Shown one piece after another: positions 33,878 through 56,915 of a DNA stretch of 64,000 nucleotides. The notes under the pieces are model-generated. The model saw only the letters and a program-made list of their open reading frames with translations, was not told where the DNA came from and made no database searches. The stretch covers positions 1 through 64,000 of the forward strand of contig JBBHKE010003165.1 of assembly GCA_037447655.1 (NCBI GenBank), given 5' to 3'. The stretch comes from Zygnema cylindricum (Eukaryota; Streptophyta; Zygnematophyceae; Zygnematales; Zygnemataceae). The position numbers were made by a program, and so were the translations under genes. Numbering within the stretch: the first letter of the stretch is position 1; each line of letters starts with the position of its first letter.

Positions 33878-34331
33878 CTGTATCGCTATCGGTGTTGTAT
33901 TTCGTTCGCCGTTAAAACATCTTTCCTCCGTACATATTTGTACGATTTTGATTGGAGACAGCCAATTAGAAGCCGAGAGATTTTAACTTTCATTCGAAAC
34001 CGTCGGATGAGCAATCCGACAAGTGTGCACGGAGAAAGGTTTTTTCAAGTGGCGAAAAACGCTTTAAAGTGTTAGAGCGATACTCGCTGTACAGTGTACA
34101 CCGTGAATCGTTTTTAGTGTTAATGTTTTTTTTGGTCTCCTAAAACATCTTTTCTCCGTACACACATGTCAGATTTTAGGATCGGACGGTTGCGATTGAA
34201 AATTAAGATATTCAGCTTCAGATTGGCGGTCTCAAATTGAAAATCGGGCAAATGTGTACGGATAAAAGATGTCTAATGTGGCAAAAAAATGATTAACACT
34301 AATAGCGATACTTTAATGTGTGTACGGTGTA
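33878..34331. repeat. Two adjacent MITE copies of the CTCCGTACACA subfamily
   Basis: One copy spans about 33878-34093 and another 34097-34331. Each has TTTTCTCCGTAC... and a mirrored GTGT.CGGA.AAA arm around a TGGAGGC-like core, and MITE-type ends (ATCGCTATCGGTGTTGTA; TACACCGTGAATCGTTTTTA). Confidence 0.6.
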
Positions 34332-34774
34332 CTTTAATGACGATAAGGGGTGTACGGCGCGGAAGACGAACAATTGCCCTTGAATTTGAAAGGCCATCCA
34401 TCGGAATCAGGAGATATGACGTCATGAATGTACTTTATCTATGGTTTTACCGTTTAAACGTGGAACAAATTTGCTCCACGCGATTAACCAAACGTGCCGA
34501 AACCCAAAATATCCGTAGCCTCCCCGGCAAATCGTACGGATGGAAATTCAAATAAGGTACAAGATTTACAAAATCTTTTCGGCGTTTCGTATTTTTCGTT
34601 GACTAACGCGAAACAAAATTATTGAAAATGCGAAACGACAAAATGTTGCAACTTTTGGTTCTCCGAATTGACATAAAGTATGGAATTTTGCCGTCGACTA
34701 AAATTCGCCGACTCCCTCCGTCTCTTCCTAACTCTTCGGAAAAATCGGTCAGCTGAGAAAGGGTTGTCGCTCCA

Positions 34775-45711
<10,937 letters not shown>

Positions 45712-46420
45712 TTTTCCCAAAAAAAAAAAAAAAAGGTGGTTTTTTTTCTTTTTTCAGCTTTTGTTAGTTCTCAGTTCTTTGAAATTGACATTTTTAATTT
45801 TTCTCATGTGTATGTTAGAAAAAGAACGACCTGATTTTGTCTTTTTATTTTTTCCATTTTCTTCTTTTTTCAAGTTATTCTTTTGATTTACGTGGGAGAA
45901 ATAGTTTAAAAATATTTCATTTCTTTAATTATTTTTTAAATATATTATTTTTTCCTCTTTTTTTTTTTGGAAGTGGAAATATTAGACAATTTTTTTAAAA
46001 TTATGATGGTGGATTTTAGAAATAGATTATTAAAAAAAAAAGGATTCTTAAAGGATATGCGATGTTTCTAGATTAAATTTTAGTACATTTTTATGGTTTT
46101 TTAAAAACTTGGGAGACTTGTTTTTAAGGTTTTGGGATACTTCATGATTTCTAGAATGTAAACGTTTTACGATATTTGTAATTTGACCTCAAAATTATTA
46201 TAATTTACACGAGGATGCAAATGGTTTCTTATTTTTTTCGTTTGTGTTTTTTGGTTTAATCATTTGTTTAATTATCAATTTTTTTCCTATTTTTTGTCTT
46301 TGTTGTGTTTGTGATATTGTGAGACCCTCCATGACTCTAGCAACTGTCCTAAAAATTATAAAAACACTCAAAAACCCTAAAATAAACAACAAAGATTTTC
46401 CAAAAACCAATATTTCCCAA
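45712..46420. other. AT-rich region after the receptor gene, no gene recognised
   Basis: T- and A-homopolymer-rich sequence, probably 3' UTR then intergenic. No clear coding region. Confidence 0.4.
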
Positions 46421-46760
46421 ACGAGGAGGTTTCGCAAAAACCGAGGCTAAGAACAAGATATTTGAAATACCGAGGAACCCAAAACACGGAAGTTTTTGGA
46501 ACAATGAAATTTCCCAAAGAACGAGGTTTTTCGAAAGACTAAGGTTTCCCAAATATCGAGGTTTCCCAAATATCGAGGTTTCCCAAAAAATGAGGTTTTT
46601 GAAAACCGATGTTTCCCAAATATGCAGGTTTTCCAAATGAGGTTTTCCAAAAAAATGAGGTTTTCCAAAAAAATGAGGTTTTCCAAACAATAAGGTTTCC
46701 CAAAGTATGAAGTTTTCGACACACCCAGGTTTCCCAAACAAGGAGGCTTCCCAAAGAATG
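46420..46760. repeat. Minisatellite of 18-21-bp GAGGTTTCCCAAA units
   Basis: About 15 imperfect tandem units such as CGAGGTTTCCCAAATAT and AATGAGGTTTTCCAAAAA. Open frames on the minus strand read repeated FGKP/LENL peptides and end with the array, so they are repeat translations. Confidence 0.85.
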
Positions 46761-46889
46761 AGATGTTTTACTTTTCCCTTTTTGAAATTTCACTCTAGAT
46801 TTCTCTAGACTTGGTCTTGATGGACCAAGTTATCAGTGAATGTGAACATGTACTTCTTCCCTCCTTGGGATTTCCAAAACCCTTACAAA

Positions 46890-47075
46890 CACCTCTCTCC
46901 CTCCCTCCCTCCCTCCCCCTCCCTTCCTCCCCCTACCCCACCCTTTTCCCTGATCTTCTTTGGTAGCTCTATCCTCTCTCGTTTGGAAATGGGAGAGGGA
47001 GAGGGAGGAAGAGGGAGAGGAAGAGCGGGAGGGAGAGGAGGGAGAGGGAGAAGGAGAGGGAGAGGGAGAGGGAAA
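46890..47075. repeat. Facing CT-rich and GA-rich tracts
   Basis: (CCCT)n at 46893-46930 is followed within about 60 bases by (GGGAGA)n at 46990-47075. The two are imperfect inverted complements and could form a hairpin. Confidence 0.75.
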
Positions 47076-47329
47076 TGGGAGATATTGTAACTTCCTTAAG
47101 GAACATCTATTACAAGAAGATGCCTCTTTTGACAACTTTTGCCTCCTATTATTTTAATATGGCAAAATTATTCATTAATTTCATTTATTAATTTTCTTAA
47201 AATGGGCTTGTCCTCGTCTTTTATGCCACAAAATCAAACTTGATATTATACTAAATCGGAGAAAATCAACTTTCATTTAAGTGGATCATTTTATTCAGCA
47301 ACTTATAGACCCTGTTTGTTTCCTCCCTC

Positions 47330-47330
47330 T

Positions 47331-47380
<50 letters not shown>
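47330..47380. repeat. (TA)n microsatellite
   Basis: About 45 bases of uninterrupted TA. Confidence 0.9.
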
Positions 47381-47381
<1 letters not shown>

Positions 47382-47589
47382 TAAAAATATATTCATATTC
47401 TGAATGAGAAACGTACAAACACTTTCTTGATTCCTTTCTTTTTCTTTTCAAATTCTTTCTCGATTTCTGAAATCGAGAACTGAAAATGGTGAAACTGTGG
47501 AACATAGAGACACATTAGAAAATGGGTTTTTTAACCTCTAAATCCTTACACATTTTAGTTTCAGAATAAATTTTCCTTTTCCCACACAA

Positions 47590-47680
47590 ACACCCAAATG
47601 CTCTCTCTCCTCTCACTCTCTCACCCCCTCTCCCCCTCCCTCCCTCTCACCTCTCCCTCCCTCCTCCCCCTCTCCTCTGA
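47590..47680. repeat. CT-rich tract
   Basis: CTCTCT and CCCTCC units, resembling the receptor introns but outside the gene. Confidence 0.75.
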
Positions 47681-47954
47681 GAAACAAAATCGTCATACTA
47701 ACTATTAATTATATCTAACATTTCTTCATCTTCCAATATATATCGGTACTGAATTTATCGTCTCAGAAATCCTGTTGCAATTTTCCTTTTATCTTTCAAG
47801 AGTTTAATAAAGTGGTCATAAGATTAATATGATTATCTATGTCTACTTTTGTACTGTAATAATATTTATTGCAACACCTAATTTGCGTATTGTTGTAAAA
47901 TTTGGATTGTTCCCGAAGCTAGAAAAAAAAAATGTGGAAGGGCTAACCGGTTCG

Positions 47955-48140
47955 AAAGCTGAGCTCAATACATTTAAAATTGTATATTTAAAATTGTAAA
48001 TTTGAAATGTTTTACATCTGATTTTTAAATTTAAAAATTGAACATTCGAGATGTTTACATTTGAAATTTTTACCATTGAAATTTCAACATTTGAAAGATG
48101 TAGGTTTGAGATTTGTACATTTGAAAACATTTCAATGTTC
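47955..48140. repeat. Short AT-rich minisatellite with ACATTTGAAATTT units
   Basis: About ten imperfect 13-16-base units (ACATTTGAAATTTTT, AACATTTGAAAGATG and similar) run in tandem. Confidence 0.65.
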
Positions 48141-48329
48141 AACGAAAGTTAAAAGTTCTGCTCATCACTTTTTAGATTTTTTTTTTTTTTTTGCCTCCTA
48201 ACAAAAAATCTACAAATAAGAAATGAAGGATAAAATAGAAAATCCTATCAAGGATTGAAAAACCAAAAGTCTCCCATTCTACAGACGTGAGGAATTTTCT
48301 TAGGGAAAGAGTTTTTTTTTTTTTTTTTT

Positions 48330-48600
48330 TTTGAAGTACACAATGAATCGCTATCAGAGTGAAAAGAATCATTAGTGAGAGGATTGTTTTGTGTTGTTTT
48401 TTGGATTGTTTTCGTGTTTATAATTCTAATCTAGTTACATTATGAACCACTTAAAAGAATAATGTAAAAAAAGGCAATTAAAAGAAAAAAAAACAAAAGT
48501 AAGTGGTAGACAAACAAAGGTGTTAAAAAAATCAGCACCTATATTTTCCTGTATATACCCATATACATATACATAGATATGTCTGTATGTATACATATAT
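48330..48600. other. MITE left end and AT-rich flank
   Basis: AGTACACAATGAATCGCTAT at about 48334 is a left terminus of the CACCGTGAATCG family without a recognised right end. A poly-T run (about 48311-48332) precedes it. Confidence 0.45.
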
Positions 48601-48609
48601 ATACCAACA

Positions 48610-48672
<63 letters not shown>

Positions 48673-48720
48673 ATACCTATATATGTATATAGGTATAGGT
48701 ATTGGTATATATTTTATATA
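48600..48720. repeat. (TA)n with CCTATACCTATA borders
   Basis: About 55 bases of TA flanked by mirrored ACCTATA/TATAGGT phrases, giving a long potential cruciform. Confidence 0.85.
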
Positions 48721-48934
48721 TACAGGTATTGTTTAACAACATTTTTTGTTTCTATGTTAGCCTTTTTTTTAAAGATATGAATATTTGAAAATAAACAAAC
48801 ATTATCACCTTTGTAAAGAAGATAATGATTTGTGGCCCAATTTTCTAAGGAAAACCAAAATGATCAAATTTTAGTATCTACTTTGTTACAAAAATGGGTA
48901 AAAAAAAAAAACCAATGTAAATGGGTGATGTTTG

Positions 48935-49475
48935 AAAAAAAAGAGTAATGCACCTCACATTAAATAAAGTTAAACACTTTGATTATTTTTTGAAAGGTTC
49001 TTTCCAAAGTTTAAGGGTTTAAGGGTTTTTTAAACATTTTGAGGGGTTGAAAGATTTTTTTTAAGGGTTTTTCAAAAGGTTCCAATTAGGGTTTTAAAAG
49101 GATATCAGTGTTTTGAAAAGGGTATAATGATTTTTAGAAGAATTTTACTTAGGGCTTTGGGGTGTTAGGGTTTAGGGTTTTAGCTTTTTAGAATTTAAGA
49201 TGAGGGTCTAAGTTTAGGGTCTAAAGATTGAGGATTTTAGGTTTAGGGTTAGGGTTTAAATTCTAGGGTTTAGGGTTCAGATTACAGGTTCAGATTTAGG
49301 ATTTAAGGGAAAAAAAAGAGTATTGCACCTCACATTAAATAAAATTAAACAGATTATTGATTGTTTGAACCGGTTTTTTTCTAAGGTTTAAGGGTTTAAA
49401 TTAAGGTTTAGGGCTAAGGTTCAGAATCTAAGGTTTAGGGTTAGGGTTACAGGTTCAGATTTAGGGTTAAGGGAC
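48935..49475. repeat. Degenerate TTTAGGG telomere-like array with an internal duplication
   Basis: GGGTTTAGGGTTTTAG, TTTAGGGTTAGGGTTT and TAGGGTTTAGGGTTCAG phrases recur from about 49000 to 49470. AGTAATGCACCTCACATTAA at 48943 recurs as AGTATTGCACCTCACATTAA at 49318, so a unit of about 375 bp is duplicated. It is an interstitial array or low-complexity derivative, not a telomere end. Confidence 0.65.
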
Positions 49476-49706
49476 AGCAAAAAGCCTAAATCCGCAAAAA
49501 AAAATTCAATACATTTTTTCAAACTTAAAATTTCAAACTTAAAGGTAAATCTTCATAGAAAGGAAAATCCAAAAAAAAAAAAAAAAAAAAAAAGTCACTG
49601 GATTTGCCCCGGTGAACGAAAAAAAAAGAGGCGGAAAAGGTACAGTACGGAACTACAAAACCAGAAAAACGCCACGTCGTACGGTTCTGGAAATGTACTA
49701 TTTCAG

Positions 49707-49889
49707 CTCCCATAAATAGTCCTAATTAGGCGACAGCTGTCCATGGCGACCAGTCAGTCACGCAAAGTTTGTCGTTTTCCTAAAAGTTAATAAGTTCTGC
49801 TCCCGTGAACATCCATCGTTAGGCGACAGCTGTGCATGGCGACCAATCGGTCACGTGTGTTTGTCGTTTTCCTAAAAGTTAAAGAATTT
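49707..49889. repeat. 92-bp tandem duplication
   Basis: GCTCCCATAAATAGTCCTAA ... TTCCTAAAAGTTAATAAGTT is followed by GCTCCCGTGAACATCCATCG ... TTCCTAAAAGTTAAAGAATT. Both contain TAGGCGACAGCTGT.CATGG. Confidence 0.75.
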
Positions 49890-49974
49890 AGTGCGGAATG
49901 GTTGGGGCTCCATAGGGCCAAAACGCTATCGACCAGGAAAGATAAGAGCTGCAAAAGCTCAATGATTGAGTTAC

Positions 49975-51246
49975 GGGGTGTTCTCATGTAATCGATAATT
50001 TGAAGAATTACTTTGGATTTTAGTGAAGAATTACTTTGGATTTTAGTGAAGATTCTCCGTACTAAACCGTTAATCGGTATTAGTGTTAATATTTTTTTTT
50101 GCCCCTTAAAACATCGTTTCTCCGTACACTCTTGTCCGATTTGCAATTCGAGACCGTCAATCGGAAGCTGAGAATCTTACCTTTCAATCGCAACCGTCAG
50201 ATCCACAATTCGATAAGTGTGTACGGAGAAAAGATGTTTAAAGAGACGAAAAAAACATTAACACTAATAACGATTCACGGTGTACATTTCATAGCGTTCC
50301 AATGTGCGAAATTGAAATAAAGAAAGATTTTACTATGAAAACCACGATGGTTAAAGCATCAAAGTACAAAACTTGATTGAAAAGGGAAATTGTTCACTAC
50401 CATTAAAGGCTAGAATTATAAAACCAAAAGTACGTACAAATACTGTAAAAGGTAACCAACATTAAGAGTATATAAAAAAAAAAAAACAAAAATTGAAGTC
50501 GGAACATTGAAATGTGACGGTTGTATACGTCGGTGCAACTTGTGACAGTTGAAGATGACTACGAAACGTCACGCTCACTTGTGACAACGTCGACGTCACT
50601 GATTCAATAACTTTCCGCCATGGCATCATGATTTCGTTTTTTCGACTTTTCTCACTCGACTTGCCATAAAAATATACCGAAAGGTAGTCAAAAAAATTAC
50701 TTTTCCAATATCTATCATTTTATACTAATATTGTTATGTCTCATTCTAAAAAGTGTCAGACAAAAGCGATACTGTGAGGGGGAGAGGGGAGAGGCGACAA
50801 CGTCGTTAAATTATGCAAAGGACCCATAAATGAAAGTGGAGGTCCGAGACCCTTGCGAATTTTTCTACATACATGCGCGTGACAGGCAAGGAAAAAAACA
50901 GCGAGTGCTCTCCCTAGTCATAAAATTTTCCCACTCATGTGGCGCGAGCTTGGATCGTTTGTCATTCGTTGTTTGGGTGATACTTTAACTAAAATCACCT
51001 CGCGTGGTGATTTTTGATAAAGTTTGTTAATGAGCTATTCTCTTGCTTGGGGATCAAAAAGAGGAAAACGCCAAAATGAGTTCACAAGAGGACAAACGTG
51101 GAGTACATTCAAAGTATCGAATTAACGTTCATTGTATTGTGGTAAAAGAATTTTATTCGTCGTGCAAAATAATTTCTCGTTGGAGACCGAATTTTGGGGG
51201 AAAACGTCAAAAAAAATTCAATACTTTAATACATGGGAACAACCCC
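49975..51246. mobile_element. TTA-family TIR transposon with a nested MITE
   Basis: Left terminus GGGGTGTTCTCATGTAATCG and right terminus TACATGGGAACAACCCC are inverted repeats, with TTA close on both sides. A 225-bp MITE (50060-50284) is nested near the left end. Interior phrases such as AAAGGACCCATAAATGAAAG recur at 58045. Confidence 0.65.
50060..50284. repeat. MITE, CTCCGTACACTC subfamily
   Basis: Ends TAATCGGTATTAGTGTTAAT and TTAACACTAATAACGATTCA (then CGGTGTA). Inner arms CGTTTCTCCGTACACTCTTG and AGTGTGTACGGAGAAAAGAT are also inverted repeats around a short core. Confidence 0.75.
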
Positions 51247-52100
51247 TTAGAATTTAGGCTAACATCTCTTTGTGTTACGCGTGTAGATTACAAGAGTTAA
51301 ATTAAAAGGAAAAAAATACTGATAAAATTTCCCTTAAAATTTTGGAGAACATTTTTAGGGGGAATGTTACGATTTACAATTATTGAATCTATGTTTACGT
51401 AACGTTGGTTCGTTTTTAGTGTGGTTTAGTTTTGGTCTCGCGTCACTTCGCGTATTTAGTTTGGTTTCATTTAGTACTCCGTGCGACGGTTTGCGGATTC
51501 GGTTTTGTTTCGTTTAGTTTGATGTATTATTTCGTGCGTGTACTTTTCTTGTGTACACAATTACATTTGTTTTGTTTCGTTTCGGTTAAGTTCTAGATTT
51601 GTACTTCGGGAAGTTTCATTTCGCGCGACGTACATCTAGTATGTTCGTTTTGCATAAGTTAAGTTTGTCGTACAGGACTGTCAGTTTGGTTTCTAGTAGT
51701 TTCATTTTGTTTTGTACCTTATGTCTAAGTACATTTAGACACTTCTAGAGTTAGTGTTCTAGATTGTTTCCACGACTTAGTTTAAAAGCCATCGTGTGAG
51801 TTAGAAATAATAATTAGGAATCAATCAAGAGTCAATTAAGGAGGAATAAGTTAAGAGAAGTGTAATGTTTAAGGATTGAGTTAATATGAGCTTATTTTAT
51901 TGAGTATTCAATTTCTCTCTATCTTGGATTATGCGCTTTCGATGTGTTGTAATGTTTGATTTCATTTTAATATCGCTTCCGCATTGAGACATTTAAGTAT
52001 TTGTGAGCGCATTCCGATTGACTCTTATTCCTATCATTTGTCTCCACAATCAAGAAACTGATTCGCCCAAATTTGGGAATCAACCTCTAAAGAAAAAAAT
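51247..52100. other. Possible Gypsy-type LTR fragment
   Basis: TTTTTAGGGGGAATGTTACG at 51351-51370 looks like a polypurine tract followed by a Ty3/Gypsy LTR start. The next about 650 bases are rich in TTTCGTTT/AGTTT phrases, as in some LTRs. No matching second LTR or coding region is present, so this is tentative. Confidence 0.3.
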
Positions 52101-52884
52101 TAGGCCCATAAAGCAGGCGTAAAAAAGTAAAATATAACATTTACATTTTTTATCTACCTTATTTTTTTTTTTTTTGTAACATCTACCTGCGAATTTTGAA
52201 TGGCCAAAATTCTGACCCGCTTCATACTATGCGTCCACCAATCAGGTCATTCTTTAAAACGAGCATTATTGACCAAAAAAATGGCCGAACGAAGCCTAAC
52301 CTAATCTTCGAGAATATTTAAGACCTCTCTATGTTTTTTGGTTTCATTTGACGGAACCTTATCAGCTATTCGATTCGAGGTTTCTCTGAGGCAAACAAAT
52401 TTAGATTTGAGAAATGTCAATTGTTTTGTACAGTTTTGACTATCCGTACAAAGAACTGTACTTTTGTAAAAAATATTTGTGTCCTTTTGCCAAGGATATG
52501 CCCTTAGGTCAATCACCACTCTAACAAATAGCCCTTCATAGGGATAAAAACATAACAAACCAAGGTTATTGAATACCGTCATTATATACAATATGCTTAA
52601 CAAAGGCCCTAAGTAAAAATATAGAGTGGAAATTCAATTGCTTATAGAGTGGTATTCCACCGCAAACAGAGTGGAGTTTGTTCCGCTATCGGAACGTAAA
52701 TGTTTAGTGTTTGCCTGATAAGTTAGGGATTTTATTGTGACGCCTTCATAAAGTTGTAAATATAATAGCGAAACAAATTCCAATATGTTCGCAATGGAAT
52801 ATCCTCATAACCTCATTTATGGCGCAAAAAATATGTGTCGCGGTGGAAACTAAACGACCGAGTGAAAATATCAAGTAAAGGTTT
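52101..52884. other. Intergenic, no gene recognised
   Basis: A 100-codon minus frame at 52301-52603 is open but has no motif I recognise. Confidence 0.3.
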
Positions 52885-53785
52885 ATCCCCATGTAATCAT
52901 AACTTAGTCTTATCACTTTGTTTTTTAGTGAAGAGTCCCCATGCAACTTCTTAGAGAGTTTTTATTTTTGAAAATGAAATCGTTTCGGTAAACCATGATT
53001 GTTGTAGACATGGGTACAATTTGTGAAGGTTGTAGACGATTACAAAATTAGTGACAAGTGGTGACGATTAAAAAATATTTTGTGACATTGTAAATGTCTA
53101 AAAGTTTTTTACATTTTGACATCATGCTCACTCGTGACAGCTTACATCACTAATTCCACAACTTTTCGCCATGGTTTCCCAGTTTTGTTTTTTCATCTTT
53201 TCTCACTCTACCTTGCATTAAACTATGTCCAAAGATAGTCAAAATATTTTTTTTCTATAGCTCTTTCATTTTACACCATTATTGTTGTATTTAAGCCTAA
53301 CAAGTGTGAGATAGAAGCGGTAGTGTGAAAGGGAGAGGAAGCGAGGTGCCTTCACGGACTTTGCTTTTGTGAAAATGTCGTCGTTTCTCCAGACCCCTCA
53401 ACTGCCCATGCACGGAAAAAGATCCATACAGGTTGAAAACGCACAATGTTTTTTTTTTTAGTACTCTACGTACTGCAAAAATAATTTCAAAAACATGTGA
53501 CGCGTCCGATAATTGTTCATAACTTGTTACTTCAGCTGAAATCACATCGAGAGGTGATTTTAGTTGAAATTTGAAGGTGAGCTGGAATGACGAGGCAGTG
53601 GGTCGAAAAGAGAAAGAGGACAAGTTGTAGTACATTTAAAGTTTAAAGATAAAGCAAGTTTTACCATGGTTCTTAAAATTTTATTGTACGGCTGAAATTT
53701 TTCTAGTTGCGGGCTAAGATTTAGAGGAAAACAACAAAAAATAACCCTTACTTTCACACATGGGACCTTGACTTTAGAGTCTACG
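52885..53785. mobile_element. TTA-family TIR transposon, about 0.9 kb
   Basis: Left TATCCCCATGTAATCATAAC and right CTTTCACACATGGGACC are inverted repeats. The interior shares GCCATGGTTTCCCAGTTTTG, GGTGCCTTCACGGACTTTGC and GTGGGTCGAAAAGAGAAAGA with the copy at 56032. No transposase. Confidence 0.6.
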
Positions 53786-54405
53786 AAAAGCAACAGAGGA
53801 AGGTACAATGTTGTATTACAAAAAATGTATATAATGAAATAGTATATACAATTTGTACATATAGTACATAAATTCAATCTTATCATTCATAATGCACGGT
53901 TGAAAAACCTTTGACAATTGCCAACACCTACACATTTATCTACGTGGTTTTGCTCCAAACAAATAAAGCCTCGAATTGATTACGAGGTCAAATTAAACGC
54001 ATGAACATCTTTATTGGCAATGATATTTTGCACAATCTTCCATTAGGTCGTGCCATTACAAAACCTTTAAACAACGTGTTTAATTATTATTGGAACCACG
54101 TAAACTTATATTAACGCGATAAAAATCGTTAGAGATTTTTCAAGCTTAAAAAATAAATGAAATATTTGAAATCGTGGACAAAAATTAAAATTTATAAAAG
54201 AGTTCTCAAACGTGAAATATGAACGTGCATATTGTATCATTGTATGCACTTCGTTACAATGTTTTAAAACCCAAAATCCATTCAACAAAGTTTAGTGAAT
54301 GGCAACGGAGCGCAAAATACCCCCCACCGAATATTTTCTCGAGGCTTTTAGCGAATTTGCATCCACGGTGTAAGAAGGCACATGACCTATACGATGTATA
54401 AGATT

Positions 54406-55398
54406 TGAAATTCTGTGGACTTCATTAGCCCATAGAATGCACAACTCTAAAAATCCTCCTAGATAATATTGCCCTCCTTGACTTTCCCAAGCAATAACTG
54501 CCACCCTGGCATAAACTTCAGAAACCTAGCTTCATCTCTATGAAGACAAGGCTCCTTTGATCACAATGCAAAAAGAAGTGTAAAGTTTGCTCTCCTGAGC
54601 GCTTAGTTACAGCTAATAAGTTATGGCTGCTGAAAGTCATCCTATATACACAGACTATCTCTAAGAGAGAGGGATCCATATCCTTCCTAAGTTTTAAAGC
54701 CCTACTCAAAACCACAATCTACTGAGCTAACTATCAACCACAAGAGTATAAAGTATATCGTGTACAAAACCTAAAGTACACTCCTCGCCATACGAAATGT
54801 ACAACTTCTGTACGGCGTTGATAAAAACTTTGTACCTTGCATAACTGACGTTATGGATATGTCTCTTTCTCTCTTGGTGTCCGCCGAGGTAATGCCACAT
54901 ATAAATTTGTGGCTCTTTTGGCGTAAGCCGCTAAAAGAACCATTCCAGGCTCCCTGCGCTCACAAGGACAGACTGATCATAAATTTCCTTAATCGACGTC
55001 TGTTCGATTATGTTGCGCGCCGAATACTTCGCGCGCCTTATATTTTTTCATCTTCATGTACCCAAGTTCGACTAACTCTGTTAAATGAATGGTTCCGTTA
55101 TATTTGTGTTTATAACACCCCATGTGTGTATCGGCTTCTTCTACATCAACTGGTTATAAACGGAGACTAGGTAGGCTAGTATGGAACTTTGTAGGGCCAA
55201 GATTGAATCTTGGTCGGTCCACTCTTTTTGTCAAAGGCTTATCTTGTGTCTCTCTCTCTCCGTGTGTGCATTAGCTTATCTTCTTGGATATTTGAGAGGC
55301 AGCCATGGCTCTCCTTCCCTCTCTATCTCCCAGCGTTTGATTAACACGACCCCTTAAAAGTTTAGAGAGAGGTAAGAGACAAATTACCATTTTTAACA
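54406..55398 (-). mobile_element. Solo LTR of the Copia family, 993 bp
   Basis: Starts TGAAATTCTGTGGACTTCAT and ends ACCATTTTTAACA on the + strand, matching the LTRs at 58352 and 62806. In element orientation the termini are TG...CA. There is no internal region on either side and no clean target duplication. Confidence 0.75.
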
Positions 55399-55830
55399 AG
55401 TCATCGCTTGTTCATCGTGTATATTATTTTACTTTTCCAAGTGTACTAATTGTACACGTACTGTGTGTGGCTATTATTTTTGTGAGACATTAGCGACACA
55501 CTGAAAGGGTTGAACGATTGCGTCACAAAGGCACAAAAGCAAAAAGTTAGACGATCGAGGTTTTATGCCTATAAGCTTGGAGAATCTGGATAGATCTCAA
55601 AAAACATAAGGCACAAAATGATACAAGAATGTATGACATCCAAAATACAACATCGCTTTTTCGCTAATGGAGGTCCACCCTAAAAGATCAAGTTTACTAA
55701 CAAGACCGACGGTAACTTGTCCTACAAACTACTGCCATCAAATGTGTATGTAAATTTAGTAGCACTTGCTGTCTTAACCTAACCTAAAGGTGGACCTTTA
55801 CTAACTATTTATATGCCGTTTGATTTCACA
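55399..55830. repeat. Flank shared with the right end of the window
   Basis: GTCATCGCTTGTTCATCGTG and the following about 400 bases closely match 63616-64000, beyond the LTR boundary in both places. The identity covers a TTATGCCTATAAGCTTG phrase and AATGGAGGTCCACCCTAAAA. Confidence 0.75.
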
Positions 55831-56031
55831 CCATTCTTTACCCTATTTTTTAAATAATAAAATATTTTTTGAAGATCTATAAAGATTTCACAGGCTTCTA
55901 CGACTAAACATCGATTGTCCCATGTTTTTAATGTAGCATTCGCTACGGAATTGCTCAATTCATCCCAGTTGTATCAAACGTCCTACAAGAGTAATGTAGC
56001 CCACAAATTGGACGTTTTAATGCATGCTCCC

Positions 56032-56915
56032 ATGTAAACGAAAGGTAGTATTATTACTTTATTTTTTAGTGAAGATTTTTCGTACTACTTTCAAAGCTAA
56101 CGCAATGAAATCGTTACTATAAATTGTGACGGTTGTAGACGACTACAAAACTTTTGACAATTGATGACGTTTACAAAATAGTGACGGTTGTAGGCGTCTA
56201 GTTCCTCGTGACATTATAAATGTTTAGGGTTTGTGACATTTTGACGCCAGGCTGACTTATGATGGCGTTGACGTCATTAACTACAAAAAATTTTCGCCAT
56301 GGTTTCCCGATTTTTTTTTGTGTCCTTTCTCATTCTGCTTGCCATCAAAATATGCCCAAAGACAGTTAAAAGTACTCTTTTTAAGATACTTTCATTTGAT
56401 ACCATTATTGCCGCTTTCCATTGCAAGAATTGTGAGATAGACGCAGTAGTGGGAGAGAGAGAGAGAAAGAGGCGCCTTCACGGACTTCGCTTTTGTGAAA
56501 TGGCATCCGTTGCTCGAGACTCCTCCAAGACCCCTACACTGGAAAAAGTACGTACAGGTTAGAAATGGAGAATGACTTTTTTTTTTTGGTACTCCGAGTA
56601 CTGCTATATTTTTTTTAAAAACCTCTGATGCGTGCGACAACATCCTCCTATTCGTTGACATCTTCAAAACTTTTTTAAAATCACCTTTAAGGTGATTTCC
56701 TTTGAAGTTTGAAGATGAGTTAGAGGGACGCGAAAGTGGGTCGAAACGCACTAGACGACAAATTGAAGTACCTTTAAAGTTTCAAGGTGACTCAACTTGT
56801 ACTGTGGTAATTTCATCTTTTTGGTAAGGCTGCAGATTTTCTCGTTGCGGGCTAAGCTTGGAGGAAAACGAAAAGACAGGAAAAAACCCTTAATTTATCA
56901 GATGGGAAAGTGCCC
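56032..56915. mobile_element. TTA-family TIR transposon, about 0.9 kb
   Basis: Left CTCCCATGTAAACGAAAGG and right CAGATGGGAAAGTGCCCA followed by TTA. The interior has CGCCATGGTTTCCCGATTTT, CGTAGGCGTCTA-like phrases and GGCGCCTTCACGGACTTCGC. It is the best uninterrupted copy for comparison with 52885. Confidence 0.65.

Noticed and set aside
46349-46793. Frames with repeated FGKP/LENL peptides
   Set aside because: They are translations of the 18-21-bp minisatellite.
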